From: Microvelia longipes
Taxonomy: Eukaryota > Arthropoda > Insecta > Hemiptera > Veliidae
Direction of reading: 5' to 3'
DNA length: 64,000 nucleotides
NCBI GenBank assembly: GCA_018340805.1
Contig: JACMZG010001870.1
Span: 46,679,809 to 46,743,808 of the forward strand
Notes under the pieces: model-generated
Database searches by the model: none
Told to the model about the DNA's origin: nothing
Seen by the model: the letters and a program-made list of their open reading frames with translations, nothing else
Shown: piece by piece, positions 13,016-25,655 of the stretch
How positions within the stretch are numbered: the first letter of the stretch is position 1
How the letters are laid out: each line of letters begins with the position of its first letter
Position numbers and translations under genes: made by a program

Positions 13016-14330
13016 TCGAGAATAGTTATTGCATTAGTTATATTCCTAGAGCTTATTCATGCAGACACCGACCTTGCTAGATAATGCTTAATTTTAATGA
13101 TCCAACTAAAATCATGGATATACTTGTATTAACACCAAACTTAGTTTTAGTGTATAACTTTTAATATAACTTACAATATAAGTACATAACTTATCAGTTA
13201 TAAGTGTATAACTTATCAGTAATACACTTGAACTAAATTTCAACTTAATTGGATTATTTTCCGATTTTTGACCATTTTTTTTTAAAAAAAGGTATAAACA
13301 TCATTCCGTAAAAATTGAACTAATGCTGATAATGAGATGAAACCAGGCACATGTTTATATTACACATGGCTTCATGCGTGCTCAGTTTCTATTAAATCGC
13401 ATTATTTTTCCGCGTCTTCAGGTAGTGAATACATTAGTTTCATTCCCAGTGGTCATTTATCCAGGCACTGAACACGCTCGATGCTGCTTAACTTTTATGA
13501 TCCACCAAAAAATCATAGATAAACTTGTTGTATTATAACAAAATTTAGTACAGTTATGTATTGTCTCAAGGGATACACTTGTTCCAAATTTCAACTCAAT
13601 TAAATTACTTTCTTATTTTTACAATTTAAAAAAAAACGTATACAGATCATTCGATAAAAATTGAACTAATGCTGATAATGAGATGAAACTTAGCACTTAT
13701 ATTAGTCTTATACGTGACTATATGCGAATAATTTCTCCGTGTTTTGGGATCTCCATCTCTACTCACTATTACCCTTTCCAAAAATCATATGTTTCTAGCA
13801 TAGTTAACACTTCGTTTTAAATTATAGATTGAGTCAGCATCTTTTTACATTAAATTATCCTAATAAAATGTTTCTTATTCAAAATATATTAAGTGACGTA
13901 TGTGTTATTAAATTTGGACTAAGTTACGTATCACATTGCCAAGGTTAATACATGACTATATGCGCATCATTTCTCAGTGTTTTATGATTTTTCGATATTT
14001 TTGCTGAATCATTCTTGCGGGTTAATGACGTCATGAAAAATATTTCCCGAATGACATAGCTACTGCGGTAGACTGATTTTTGTACAGCGTTTCAACTCTC
14101 TAGCATAATTGCAATGAAATTGCGATGATAACACACAGACACACACCCAAAACAAAAAAAAACACACACACTCATACAGTCAGACAACTTGGCGAAAACC
14201 CCTTACGTGGCCTTAAAGTCACCTGAAACGAATAATTCCGGTGACATCCCGGTTTCGGTTTTTATTGCAAACACAATACTTTTCCTATATAACTACGGTG
14301 TAAATGTGGGAAAGCAAAAATCAATGTTAT
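13015..14330 (-). mobile_element. Two family A copies in tandem, minus strand
   Basis: After the minisatellite, a minus-strand family A body runs to about 13415. A second copy then restarts (13415-14330, with AACACGCTCGATGCTGCTTA repeated at the equivalent place) and proceeds to the head with GTTTTTATTGCAAACACAATA near 14260-14275. The second copy keeps TGACGTCA at 14026-14033. Confidence 0.75.
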
Positions 14331-14369
14331 CGAGTTGTTTTTCAAGCACGTGCGTCATAAAATTGCCTT

Positions 14370-15040
14370 GCAGGGCAGTATGTTAATTAGTTTTCGAAGC
14401 AATATCAGCTGATTCTTATCACAAACTCTTAACATTAACATAATGTTGAGAGTATGCGATACTTCCGCATTGTCTTGGTATCTGATAAGAAAAATCCGTC
14501 GCTAAGGATCACTCCTACCCCCATGTTCTATTTCTCTTTATAATCAGAGATTTTTTTCAAAATTAGGTTTATAAGAATACATCTCAATGATTATTTCCTT
14601 AAGGAATTCGAATTTTTCTCATCCGAGCTTTTCATTTTAATTTTTATTCAATATTTTGCCTTAGTATTTGACTGCGTACTGGTACTAAAAATAATAAAAA
14701 TTCCTATACAAAATTCAATATTTTTTAAAAATATATTTGGTATATTTCTAAATTAAAATTGTATCATCAACTTCAGTATCTTACATTGTTTTCCTTTCAC
14801 CATAATTACCTTGTGAATTCGTGACGTCAGATCTTTATGCTTTGTTATTTTTGTCGAAAATTTACTTAGATTTATATACTTTAAATATATAGGTTTATAT
14901 ACTGGCGCGGTGGTAGTCTGCATACCTGGTAAGTTTTCTTTAGAATGCATATTTTCGTGCTTAGTACTCCATTTCTTGCTCAAAGTTCCCAGTTTATGTT
15001 CATAACTTGAGTAGCTGCTCAATCATCAAGCACTACTCAT
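14370..15040. other. No feature recognised
   Basis: AT-rich sequence. It contains one TGACGTCA (14822-14829) outside any recognised family and a short open frame without recognisable motifs. Confidence 0.5.
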
Positions 15041-15044
15041 TACT

Positions 15045-15172
15045 CATTTTTACTTAGATATATAAGAAAAGTACTGTGTTCGCGAAAAAAATTGAAACCA
15101 GGACGTCACCGGAATTATCCGTTTCAGGTGTTTATAAGACCTCCTGAGTGGTTTCACAAAGTTGTCTGTCTG

Positions 15173-15205
<33 letters not shown>

Positions 15206-15965
15206 ATGTTTGTTTGAGTATGTGTATGTCTCTTATCATCGGAGCTCCAAGTGTATTTATACTAGACATTAGAATCTTTGTATAAAAATTAGTCTATAAG
15301 TGTATTTGTGCTGCTCGGATAATATTTTTTATTACGTCATTAACCCGCAATGATGACAGCAAAACTTTCGAAAAATCATTAAACGCGAAATAATTATGCG
15401 ATCGGATAGAGATTTAGCACGCATGTAGCTATATATAACTTAGCAAGCATGTAGCTATATATAACTTAGCAAGCATGTAGCTATATATAACTTAGCAAGC
15501 ATGTAGCTATATATAACTTAGCAAGCATGTAGCTATATATAAGACTAACATATGTGCTAAGTTTCATATAATTATCTGCATCAGTTTAATTTTTATTAAA
15601 TGAATTGTGTACGTTTTATAAAAATTGTAAAACTCGGAAAATAGTCCTATTGAGTTGAAACTTGGACAAGGTTTATACCTTTACTTAGTAAATAAGCACA
15701 CCACGTTTTGTTTTAATACGACAAGTATATCTTTGATTTTTGTGTGATCACAAAATGTAAGCAGCATTAAGCGTGGTCAGTGTTGTATGGGTAACTGCAG
15801 AGAATAAAACGGATTTATTTACTATTTAAAGACGAACGAAGCGAGTCAGAAGACGTGTTGCTGTATAAATTTGGTGAATTGTATAACTTGAGGACGAGCC
15901 AAGCGAGTCCGAAGTTGGGAGGATGAGCGTAGCTAAGCCGATGTAATAAGGAAAAGTTTTAGTTC
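15045..15965 (+). mobile_element. Family A copy with internal 26-bp expansion
   Basis: A near-complete plus-strand copy. The head is slightly altered (ATATATAAGAAAAGTACTG), followed by the GT microsatellite (15176-15206). Its mid-section word GTAGCTATATATAACTTAGC is expanded into about four to five 26-bp tandem units at 15412-15540. The tail GGATGAGCGTAGC is present near 15920. Confidence 0.85.
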
Positions 15966-16184
15966 TGTCCTACCTCTCTGAAATAAAGATAGGTAGCACA
16001 TTAAACTGTTACTTTTAAGTTGGTTACTTTCCTATGACCTTCTTTAATGTGCTAACCCTCTATTTACAATATAGTAATTATCTAGTAGTAATATGGGGGA
16101 GTGGTAGTAACGACCTAGCAAGTCTCTTTTTGCCAGCTCTCTAAGATAGTGTTCTACTCCTTTTAATTTCAAGTGTAGGTTTAT
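15965..16184. other. No feature recognised
   Basis: Short interval between family A and the SINE; nothing supported. Confidence 0.4.
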
Positions 16185-16612
16185 TTCATCTAATCTAGAC
16201 AGAGGTACCGTGAATTTCTATGGTTCCTCTTATACTTTTTTTTTAAGCAATACATATTTTCACTGACTCTTATAGTCTATTGAAAACTTGGAACACGTGC
16301 CCTTTCTGTTAAACCAAACCTACACACATTTTAAACTACAAGGCAGACACACTGTACTGTTATAATGAATCTACTATGAGGGTCCTAAATTTTGCCTATA
16401 CCCAGTTTCATTTAGGTTAAGGGATCTTTAACGAGTACCTGACTGGATGAGTCCCTTCTGGAGGACGTGGTTCGCAGAATTTTTATCCCTCTCATAAAAA
16501 TCCCAGAGGCCCGTGCTGGGATTGAACCAATGACTAAATAAACTCGGAAGTTTAAAGTCCATTCATTCTGTGGATTGGCCGCGTACCTTAACCACTACAA
16601 CACGGGTGACTC
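16184..16612 (-). mobile_element. tRNA-derived SINE, copy 1
   Basis: Read on the minus strand from 16612, the element begins GTCACCCGTGTTGTAGTGG, an A-box-like start at 16577-16602 (TAGTGGTTAAGGTACG). It has a B-box-like GGTTCAATCCCAG at 16516-16528 with tRNA-like spacing. A unique body of about 300 bp follows, shared with 37.9-38.35 kb. This is the architecture of a tRNA-headed SINE transcribed by RNA polymerase III. No poly-A tail or clear target duplication was identified at the 16184 end. Confidence 0.75.
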
Positions 16613-16787
16613 CTAGTAAATATCTAAAGAAATGCCAGGATTCCTATAATGAGTACAAGAAAAAGATGAAGGTCATAAGGAAGTAACCCGCTAAGAAGTA
16701 ACATGGGTATACTAGTAGAATGAGCGTGAATGGAGTCCATCATTAATGATAAAAGAAAAGAAGTCTCTCCTTAAAACAAAACTTTAC

Positions 16788-16831
16788 TGGCAAAGCGCTT
16801 TCAACCTAACTAGAGGCCATCATCAGTGCAA
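16788..16831 (-). ncRNA. Hammerhead-like ribozyme motif H2
   Basis: On the minus strand, CTGATGA (complement of 16820-16826) is followed by a TGGCCT/AGGTT stem, then GAAAGCGCTT. AGC can pair with GCU as a loopless stem III, with U at the cleavage position. TGC downstream pairs with GCA upstream as stem I. The core is as in H1, including an extra U before stem II. Activity is unproven. Confidence 0.5.
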
Positions 16832-16895
16832 AACCGTTGAGATGTTAAAGAAGTAGAGAAGTGAGTCTATGCTTTCTTACTAGGTATTAGAGTCA

Positions 16896-16937
16896 GACAC
16901 TGATGATGTCTTCTAGTTAGGTTGAAAGCGCTTTGCC
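16896..16937 (+). ncRNA. Hammerhead-like ribozyme motif H3
   Basis: CTGATGA at 16900-16906 and GAAA at 16924-16927, followed by GCGCTTTGCC. It is the inverted partner of H2. Stem II is weaker here (TGTCTTC against GGTT), suggesting decay of this arm. Confidence 0.45.
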
Positions 16938-17047
16938 AATAAGGTTTTGTTTTGTGGAGAGACTTCTTTTCTTTAATCATTTAACATGAATGTGCCATAT
17001 TGAGGAGATTAATTCGTAAATGAGAAGCAGGACATAGAGGAGTAACT

Positions 17048-17910
17048 ATTCGCGATTCAAAGAGATAGTTGTAAGGTTGGCAATACTAATGGCGGGAAAA
17101 CGAAAGGGTGATCAAATTTTTTTTTATCATAGGATTAGCACGGGAGCCGTTGAAAGTTCTTCTTTTATTCCTTTATTGTTCGTTAATTTGTGATAAATGA
17201 GGTAAAAACTAATAGAACGACCGGTGCTAAAAAATGGCCAATATTTCATAGATTAATACTTTTATCTATGAAAATATAGAATTTCTTACTTTTAATTACT
17301 TTTAGGATTTCAAATATAGAATCAGGCTCTTATCACTACAGACTTGGATTTGTCCGATTTAACCCAGAAATAATAAAACCTAAACGGATAATTTAAACAA
17401 ACATTTTACAAAAACATGAATTTATTGAGTTATTTATTATTTTAGTGTGTAAATGAAATTGATTGATAAATCAAAACACCATTACGGTGAAAATCGGCTT
17501 GTTATCAGTTAATTTAAATACCTGTAACAACTAATTTAAACAATTTAATGCAATTAAAAGGTAATTTTGTGTGTTTGTGTAAACTAAAATTATTTAAAAG
17601 TAACATTAATTAACAATAACTAAAATAAAACACTATATTTTCATTTTCAACATCTTATCACTTAATTTAAATACTCGTGACAACCCATTAACGAACCCTA
17701 TTTTTCAACGAAATAGTGATTCGACTGAGTTCATACGCCCTAAAATTAATTAAATTAAAGCACTTTGATAAACAAATTTAAAGAAATAATCGTCACAAAT
17801 AAGAAAAACCAAAAAACTCCCATAAGGACTTTAACAACGATCGCCCTTTCGTTATCAATTTCTTATCAGCGACGGTGGCACTGCTACGGACTTTGAATCG
17901 CGAATAACTA
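17048..17910 (+). mobile_element. 860-bp TIR element, copy 1
   Basis: The ends are exact inverted repeats, TTCGCGATTCAAAG at about 17049 and its reverse complement ending near 17908. The flanks carry TAACTA on both sides, which fits a 6-bp target duplication. The interior is non-coding and AT-rich, closing with a more GC-rich segment (CAGCGACGGTGGCACTGCTA). A second copy in the same orientation lies at 61069-61899, with many small indels between the two. The superfamily is unknown. Confidence 0.8.
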
Positions 17911-17914
17911 AGAA

Positions 17915-18715
17915 TAAATAGGTGTATAGCAGATAAAAGTCTATAGTGTAGTATTCAGAACAGGGTCCTTATGATAATTGGATAAGTATAGTATTATAGC
18001 ATAGTAGCGTTGTGAAGAATATTTTCAGAATTTTAATTTTCAGTTAAATCTCTTTCTCTTTTTTAACTAGGTCGTATTTTAACAAAAAAAAATATTGTAA
18101 TTTATTTAACTAGGTTAACGCTTTCCTCAGATAAATTATTTCAAAGTGCTCTCAAAGGACGCATCGCAGCTCTAGCACTGCTCGTTGTCTGATTTCCTTC
18201 AATTAAACTAAATGAACGGAGAATAAAACGAAATTGCAGAGAACATTTTAAAGGATAAGGAAATGAAAGCGGTTTCAATAAAACACAGAAAATAGGGGTT
18301 TCGCTGAATTGTAATACATTACAAGAACAAGTAAAATAAAGATAAAACAAAACTGTTCAAAAATCCATAAAATAACAAAAAACACAAAACACAAAATAAA
18401 TGTATCGTTGACAAGTATTATTAGACATATCTTAGTAACATCTTTATGATAAGACAGTTATTTAAGAATCCATTTTTCAGGTTAGATATCACTTGATACA
18501 ACCAAGTTTTGCAAACCTTTGCAAAAGTTTCCTGCATCCTCTATTTAATTTTTAGAAAGCTGAACATTTGTACCATGTAAGGCTCTTAACTGTGAATTTA
18601 TGGCTAAAGTTAATTAGATTAAAATTGTTTAATCCCACTTTAAATAAAGACCTATAAGATGACCCATGGCTGCTAAAGACGACATTCAAAACACAATTTT
18701 TACATTTTCTCATTT
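17915..18715. other. No feature recognised
   Basis: AT-rich; no repeat family or coding signal supported. Confidence 0.5.
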
Positions 18716-18716
18716 A

Positions 18717-18960
18717 TACTGTAGGTATAAAACAAGGTATAAATTGAGCACTCAGAATGAGCGCTCAATATCATATGAATATGATATTCATCTTCAGCGA
18801 ATGAATATGAGCGTAGGGAACCTGATGTGATAAATATGAGCGTAGCGAACCCGATGTGATGAATATGAGCGTAGTGAACCCGATGTGATAATATGAGCGT
18901 AGCGAACCCGATGTGATAAATATAAACGTAGCAAACCCGATGTGATTGATGGAAAGTTGG
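18717..18960 (+). repeat. Family A tail minisatellite (about 29-32 bp unit)
   Basis: A short family A head relic (CTCATTTATACTGTAGGTAT) is followed by about five tandem copies of ATATGAGCGTAGCGAACCCG with GATGTGATAA. This is the terminal segment of family A expanded in place. Confidence 0.85.
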
Positions 18961-19139
18961 TATTCACCTTTATAACCATCTTCCCTTAGCTTTCACTGAA
19001 CTTGACCCTAAGACTTTTAGCGAATTTCCTTTGGGAAAAAATTCGCTAATGGGATAGGCGTCATGGCGGAATTCGAACCTCGGACCACGACACAAATCCG
19101 TTTCAGAGGTCCCTAATGACGAAAAAAAAATTTTTTGAA

Positions 19140-19250
<111 letters not shown>

Positions 19251-19910
19251 TATTTCTAGACACTTTCTTGTAAACACTCTATCTTTCGAACGGATTATTA
19301 TTTTTTAACCAAACTTGGTACAAAAATCAACCTTGGGGAGGACACGAACCCTATTGAAAACCAGGTTTTTGTGACGTCATTAACCCGGTTTGCTGAGTCA
19401 GCGAAATTTTCAAAAAATCGGCAAAATTCAGAGTTAATATTTTTTGCCGCGAAAAAGGTCAATATTTATGTCATTTGAGACGCTGAATCGAATGAAACCG
19501 GTTCGAAGTCGATACGACCACTCTAAGTGACCTAAAAATCGAAAAAACCATTGTAAATTACCGAAAACCAAATTTAGGTCGATAAAAAATAAATTTCGAG
19601 TAGGGTGTCGTTTTCTATGTAATTTTGGGCGCTAAATCGAATGAAACCGGTCCGAAGTCGATACGACCACTTTAAGTTACCAAAAAGTCGAAAAAAACAC
19701 AAAAATTATAGAAAACCAACATTACGGTCCTTAAAAAATTTCGAGTAGGGTGTCGTTTTCAATGTTTTTTGGGCCTCTGAGTTGAATGCCAGTGGTCCGG
19801 AGTCAATACAACCACTCAAACTCAGGGTACCTGGGTTCGAATCCTGGAAAGGTCGATAATTTTTTATCGTTTTTTTTTACTTAATATAAGTTTACAACTA
19901 GAAAATAATT

Positions 19911-19993
19911 CTGGCGCGGTGGTCCGCATGTCGGGCGAATTTCCTTTGGATGCGAGCACTCAAACCCAGAGTACCTGGGTTCGAATCCTAGTA
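19911..19993 (+). promoter_or_regulatory. tRNA-like pol III boxes in FB arm
   Basis: CTGGCGCGGTGGTCCGC resembles a tRNA A box (TRGCNNARYNGG), and GGTTCGAATCC at 19978-19988 matches the B box. They are about 60 bp apart, as in leucine-type tRNAs. A full cloverleaf does not form, so this is a tRNA-derived promoter block and not a tRNA gene. The B box repeats at about 19833. Confidence 0.55.
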
Positions 19994-20819
19994 GGGACAA
20001 TAATTTTTTATCGTTTTTTTTACCTAATATAAGTTTACAACTAAAAATAATTCTGGCGCGGTGGTCCGCATGTCGGGCGAATTTCCTTTGGATGCGTGTT
20101 TCCGTGCTTTTTACATTATGTAAGTTTACAACTACTAAATAAATAATTCCGGCGCGGTGGTCCGCTGTCGGGCGAATTTCATTCAGAATGCGTGTTTCCG
20201 TGCTAAACAACCAATTTCTTGCTTATGCAAGAACCATGCCCATTGCGTGGTTCCGGTTCATGCTTTAGAACCTAAGCAGTTACTCAATTGTCAAGCACTG
20301 CTCGTAACTCATTTTGTCTGTATTTTCCAAAGGAAATGCGCTAAAACCTTTAAAGATAACTGACTAAGCTTTAATCTAGTGCAAATAATAGTGCGTACTT
20401 CTAATTTTAGAGGCATAGTTTTGTACAGCCAACTGGATAATTATGCGCATTTCCTTTGGAAAATACAGACAAAATGAGTTACGAGCAGTGCTTGACAATT
20501 GAGTAACTGCTTAGGTTCTAAAGCATGAACCGGAACCACGCAATGGGCATGGTTCTTGCATAAGCAAGAAATTGGTTGTTTAGCACGGAAACACGCATTC
20601 TGAATGAAATTCGCCCGACAGCGGACCACCGCGCCGGAATTATTTATTTAGTAGTTGTAAACTTACATAATGTAAAAAGCATGGAAACACGCATCCAAAG
20701 GAAATTCGCCCGACATGCGGACCACCGCGCCAGAATTATTTATAATAAAATTAAATGTATTTTAATAGAAAATCCGATGTACCAATTAAAAGATTTCTTT
20801 GCGATTCATCTATAAATTT

Positions 20820-20995
20820 ATATAAATTTTATTTATCTATTTGTTTTATGTTTGTTATGTTATTATTACGATTATTAATTTTAGTAGTCAGGGGAGTAGC
20901 CCCTACTTTTTAGAAGGATAAAATAGTTAAATTATTATTGACAATATGATCAAATACTATGTATATATCATAAATAAAAATATTTTCTATTTGTA
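20820..20995. other. No feature recognised
   Basis: AT-rich flank of the FB element; includes a short GGGGAGTAGCCCC hairpin near 20894. Confidence 0.4.
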
Positions 20996-20999
20996 TTTT

Positions 21000-21180
21000 G
21001 TGATAATATGAGCGTAGAGAACCCGATGTGATAAATATGAGCGTAGAGAACCCGATTTGATAAATATGAGCGTAGCGAACCCGATGTGATAATATAAGCG
21101 TAGCGACCCGATGTGATGAATATAAGTGATGAAAATGTTCTAGGTACTCTCTACCAGAACGTTTTAAAAGATTTTATTTG
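21000..21180 (+). repeat. Family A tail minisatellite
   Basis: About four tandem units of AATATGAGCGTAGCGAACCC with GATGTGATA, ending in a family A-like terminus (TTCTAGGTACTCTCTACCAG). It is equivalent to the 18.8-kb array, an independent expansion of the same segment. Confidence 0.85.
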
Positions 21181-21639
21181 TAATATTCGGAAAGATGTAA
21201 TATTTAATAAAACTGTGTATATTACTTTTGTCTTAAGTAAATTCAGCCATTATTTTAGATAGCTTACTTCTTCGTGGCAAAGGATACTAAGATGAGACTC
21301 GTGGAAAAAGAAGATATTCAAAACAAAGGGATATAAATCAAAATAATACATCTATATGACTTTAATACAAAGCGATAGTAAAATCGTAAAATCCTTATCA
21401 AAACCTAAGAGTGGTTTAATTTATTAGAGATTTATAAAACCTTTGTGAAGCGATGTTAACCCTGTAGTTAAACTCTAGAGTTAAACCTTCTCAAAGTGAG
21501 TATAATAGTAACATGAAGTTCAAAGGGTTTGGATTTAAAAGGCTTTGTGATAATTATAAGTTGTCTCGAGTGGGAGACATTTCCTGATTTACCGAGGGCC
21601 ATGTTTTTAGTTAAATTTGGGTTTTTGGGGTTCCTTTTA

Positions 21640-21760
21640 CTTTTTCTCATTAATACTGTAGGTATACTGGAAAAGTATTGAGTTCGCAAAAAAAATTCGT
21701 CACCGTGTAAATTATCCGTTTTAATTAACGTTTAAGTCACCCCGACTTAAACGTTTTTTC
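21640..21760 (+). mobile_element. Family A head fragment with 12-bp hairpin
   Basis: The head (TTTTTCTCATTAATACTGTA, then AAAGTATTGAGTTCGC) runs to about 21725. It joins a perfect hairpin: AACGTTTAAGTC (21727-21738), loop ACCCC, and the exact complement at 21744-21755. The hairpin is not in other family A copies, so it belongs to other DNA at the breakpoint. Confidence 0.65.
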
Positions 21761-21918
21761 GTCAATATACCTCTAAGGATAAGATAGTAAAAAGTAATTT
21801 TAATTAGAAGTATTAAGCTATATATAAAATAAAATGAAATAAAAATATAAATTAAAAGAATGCATGCTACTCTAACACTAGATAATAAGTTTAATATTTA
21901 AGTTTAGTTTATAAGTAA

Positions 21919-21960
21919 ATGCCACACAGCACAGAATTTGTCAATTCTTTAGTGTGGCAT
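21919..21960. other. Imperfect hairpin
   Basis: ATGCCACAC at 21919-21927 pairs with GTGTGGCAT at 21952-21960, and inside it AGAATT pairs with AATTCT. The size would fit a small MITE or a precursor-like RNA hairpin; nothing else supports a microRNA. Confidence 0.5.
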
Positions 21961-22034
21961 CTTATTCCTTTATCTTTGTATGCTAATATATGTATATACA
22001 ATAACTTATTAATTAAATTATTTATTAAATAATT

Positions 22035-22985
22035 ATTAATAAAAAAAAAATTGAGTAGTTTTCACAAAGGTATATGTCTGTATGTATGTGTGTTTGCTAT
22101 CATCTTAGCTCCATATGTAATTATGCAACAGGTTTTAAACTGGGCACAAAACCCAATTTTATCAGAATGTTTAGGTCTAATTGTGCTTTCCAGAATTTTA
22201 TTTTTCTATGATGTCATTAAACATTATTCATTGTTCAAAAAATTTCTGAAATTTATAAAACAAGGAATACTGATTGGATAGTTGTGAGGTTTTGCATGAC
22301 ATGTACTTTATAGGACCAACAAAAGTGTTAAGTTTCATTTGACGGTCAGAAATAAATTTGTATTTTGTATCAAATGACATAAATATGTTTTCCGAAATGT
22401 CACCGGAGTTATCCGTTTCAGGTGTTTAGGTGTTTTTAAGGCCTTATATGTGGTTTTCACAAAGTTTTCTTTCTGTATGTGTGTGTGTTATCATCGTAGC
22501 TTTTAGTGCATTAATGCTTGAGAGTCAAAACTTTGTACAAAAATCAGTCTACCGCTGTAGTTGTGCTACAGCATTTGAATATAAAATGAAAGTAATTTTT
22601 TATGACGTTATTAACCCGCAATAATGACGTAGCGAAACTTTCGCTACATCATAAAACGCGAAAATATGTTGTGATTAGGAGATTAGGCAGGTATGTAGTC
22701 AAGTATAAGACTAATACTTGTGCCAAGTTTCATTTCATTATCAGCATTAGTTCAATTTTTATCAGGTTCCGTTTCAGTATGTTAACTATATCTATGATTT
22801 TAGTTTGACCATAAAAGTTAAGCAGCATCGAACATTGTCAGTCCCTGGATAGTTAACCGCTGGGAACGAAACAAATGTATTTGTTATCTAAGGATGAGCG
22901 AAGCGAGTCCGAAGTAGAAAGGATGAGCATTCAATGTGATGAGAGAAAGCTCAAAGGTAACCCGTATCCGATTTTATTCCTTTTA
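22035..22985 (+). mobile_element. Family A, partial copy followed by longer copy
   Basis: The first copy (22035-22385) covers the middle of the element. The second (22388-22985) starts at CACCGGAGTTATCCGTTTCAG and runs to the tail (GATGAGCGAAGCGAGTCC, GTAACCCGTATCCG). The CRE-like octamer has decayed to TGACGTTA in the second. Confidence 0.75.
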
Positions 22986-22989
22986 GATT

Positions 22990-23700
22990 TTGCTTTAACT
23001 TGTTCCATACATTTTTACGCTTATAGCATCACTTATTGTGAAGTGCATGTTGGACTGTGGTTGTTTTGCTAGTTTAAACCCCCAGTATAAACCCCACATA
23101 GTAATTCAAGTAACCTTAACATAGAGCGGCTTGAATTTATCTTCTTGACTAGTATAAGATAAATTAGCTGACGGCTCAGTGTTGCCAAATATTGGCTTGG
23201 AGACTGAAGTTTTTTCCAGTCCATATACGACTAAAGTAAACACTGCTTTCCTACGCTGTTTATCTTCAACATAATTTATCATAATATATCGAGAATAATT
23301 CGCTTTTGTGTCGTATATTATAAATGATAACAATGATAAAGTTCATGACATTGATTTACTTCGTTATGCTTTCTGTTACAACTATTTCTAAGAGCTAACT
23401 ATCCGCATTCGTATAAATATTTAGAGAACTTTGCTAGTCACAGATTTGATTGAGACCTCTTTGTACATAGACACAGATAGGTTTAACCATAATTAAAGAC
23501 AATTCCTAGTAAACATTTTTTTTTTGGGATTTTTTAATTTTTTTAAAGTGATTTGATATGACATTTTGATACGCTCTTATCAGTCGTCCTTCTTATCGTA
23601 TTTGATTTGATGCATATTTTTTAATATTAGTAACTACTGCTGACAGTTTGAATATTTATTCACCTAGCAACCGATTTGTTTATCTTCATAATGTCACTTC
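22990..23700. other. No feature recognised
   Basis: No repeat family or coding evidence. Two short open frames have no recognisable motifs. Confidence 0.45.
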
Positions 23701-23850
23701 TTTCTTTTAGCGAATTTCCTTTGGGAAAAAATTCGCTAATGGGATAGGCGTCATGGCGGAATTCGAACCTCGGACCACGACACAAATCCGTTTCAGAGGT
23801 CCCTAATGACGAAAAAAAAATTTTCGCGAGACTTTATATATATAATATAC

Positions 23851-23933
<83 letters not shown>

Positions 23934-24154
23934 ATATATTTCTAGACACTTTCTTGTAAACACTCTATCTTTCGAACGGATTTATATTTTTTAACCAAAC
24001 TTGGTACAAAAATCAACCTTCGGAAGGACACGAACCCTATTGAAAACCAGGTTTTTGTGACGTCATTAACCCGGTTTGCTGTGTCAGCAAAATTTTGAAA
24101 AAATCAGCAAAATTCAGGGTTAATATTTTTTGCCGCGAAAAAGGTCAATATTTA

Positions 24155-24620
24155 TGTTTTTTGAGACGCTGAATCGAATGAAACCGGTCCGAAGTCGATA
24201 CGACCACTCTAAGCGACCTAAAAATCGAAAAAACCATTGTAAATGACCAAAAACCAAAATTTAGGTCAATAATAAATAAATTTCGAGTAGGGTGTCGTTT
24301 TCTATGTAATTTTGGGCGCTGAATCGAATGAAACCGGTCCGAAGACGATACGACCACTTTAAGTTACCAAAAAGTCGAAAAAACCACATAAAAATATAGA
24401 AAACCAACATTACGGTCGTTGAAAAATAAATTTCAAGAAGGGTGTCGTTTTCTATGTAATTTTGGGCGCTGAATCAAATGAAACCGGTCCGAAGACGATA
24501 CGACCACTTTAAGTTACCAAAAAGTCGAAAAAACCACAAAAAATATAGAAAACCAACATTACGGTCGTTGAAAATTAAATTTCGAGTAGGGTGTCGTTTT
24601 CAATGTTTTTTGGGCCTCTG
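24155..24620 (+). repeat. 150-bp tandem units inside FB arm
   Basis: The word AAACCGGTCC recurs at 24181, 24331 and 24481, an exact 150-bp period. Each unit holds GGGTGTCGTTTTC, GCTGAATCGAATG, CGATACGACCACT and an AAAAAGTCGAAAAA stretch. Equivalent units occur at 19480-19790 and 53400-53700. Confidence 0.9.
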
Positions 24621-24753
24621 AGTTAAATGGCAGTGGTCCGGAGTCAATACGACCACTCAAACTCAGGGTACCTGGGTTTACATCCTGGAAGGGTCGATAA
24701 TTTTTTATCGTTTTTTTTTTTACTTAATATAAGTTTACAACTAGAAAATAATT

Positions 24754-24835
24754 CTGGCGCGGTGGTCCGCATGTCGGGTGAATTCCTTTGGATGCGAGCT
24801 CTCAAACCCAGAGTACCTGGGTTCAAATCCTAGTA
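24754..24835 (+). promoter_or_regulatory. tRNA-like pol III boxes in FB arm
   Basis: A-box-like CTGGCGCGGTGG near 24754 and B-box-like GGTTCAAATCC ending near 24830. Function is inferred from box similarity only. Confidence 0.5.
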
Positions 24836-25655
24836 GGGACAATAATTTTTTATAGTTTTTTTACCTAATATAAGTTTACAACTAAAAATAATTCTGGCGC
24901 GGTGGTCCGCATGTCGGGCGAATTTCCTTTGGATGCGTGATTCCGTGCTTTTTACATTATATAAGTTTACAACTAATAAATAAATAATTCCGGCGCGGTG
25001 GTCCGCTGTCGGGCGAATTTCATTTAGAATGCGTGTTTCCGTGCTAAACAACCCATTTCTTGCTTATGCAAGAACCATGCCCATTGCGTGGTTCCGGTTC
25101 ATGCTTTAGAACCTAAGCAGTTACTCAATTGTCAAGCACTGCTCGTAACTCATTTTTTCTGTATTTTCCAAAGGAAATGCGCATAATTATCCAGTTGGTT
25201 GTACAAAACTATGCCTCTAAAATTAGAAGTACTATTATTTGCACTAGATTAAAGCTTAGTTACTTATGTTTAAGCTTAGTCAGTTATCTTTAAAGGTTTT
25301 AGCGCATTTCCTTTGGAAAATACAGACAAAATGAGTTACGAGCAGTGCTTGACAATTGAGTAACTGCTTAGGTTCTAAAGCATGAACCGGAACCACGCAA
25401 TGGGCATGGTTCTTGCATAAGCAAGAAATGGGTTGTTTAGCACAGAAACACGCATTCTAAATGAAATTCGCCCGACAGCGGACCACCGCGCCGGAATTAT
25501 TTATTTATTAGTTGTAAACTTATATAATGTAAAAAGCACGGAAACACGCATCCAAAGGAAATTCGCCCGACATGCGGACCACCGCGCCAGAATTATTTTT
25601 AGTTGTAAACTTATATTAGGTAAAAAAAAACTATAAAAAATTATTGTCCCTACTA

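Larger units (their letters stand above)
16748..16985. mobile_element. Inverted-repeat element with paired hammerhead-like motifs
   Basis: Two arms of about 80 bp face each other: 16748-16830 (AAGTCTCTCC...AAAGCGCTTTCAACC) and 16895-16985 (GGTTGAAAGCGCTTT...GAGAGACTTC). Each contains one hammerhead-like motif, on opposite strands, so the arrangement is symmetrical about 16860. Confidence 0.8.

Noticed and set aside
19911..19993. Functional tRNA-Leu gene
   Set aside because: A and B boxes are present, but acceptor and anticodon stems do not form and the block repeats within a transposable element.
20157..20629. Identical peptides from opposite strands at 20157-20363 and 20441-20629
   Set aside because: They are the two arms of the FB foldback translated in the same frame, not duplicated genes.
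21919..21960. MicroRNA precursor
   Set aside because: The stem is short and broken, and there is no evidence of conservation or expression.
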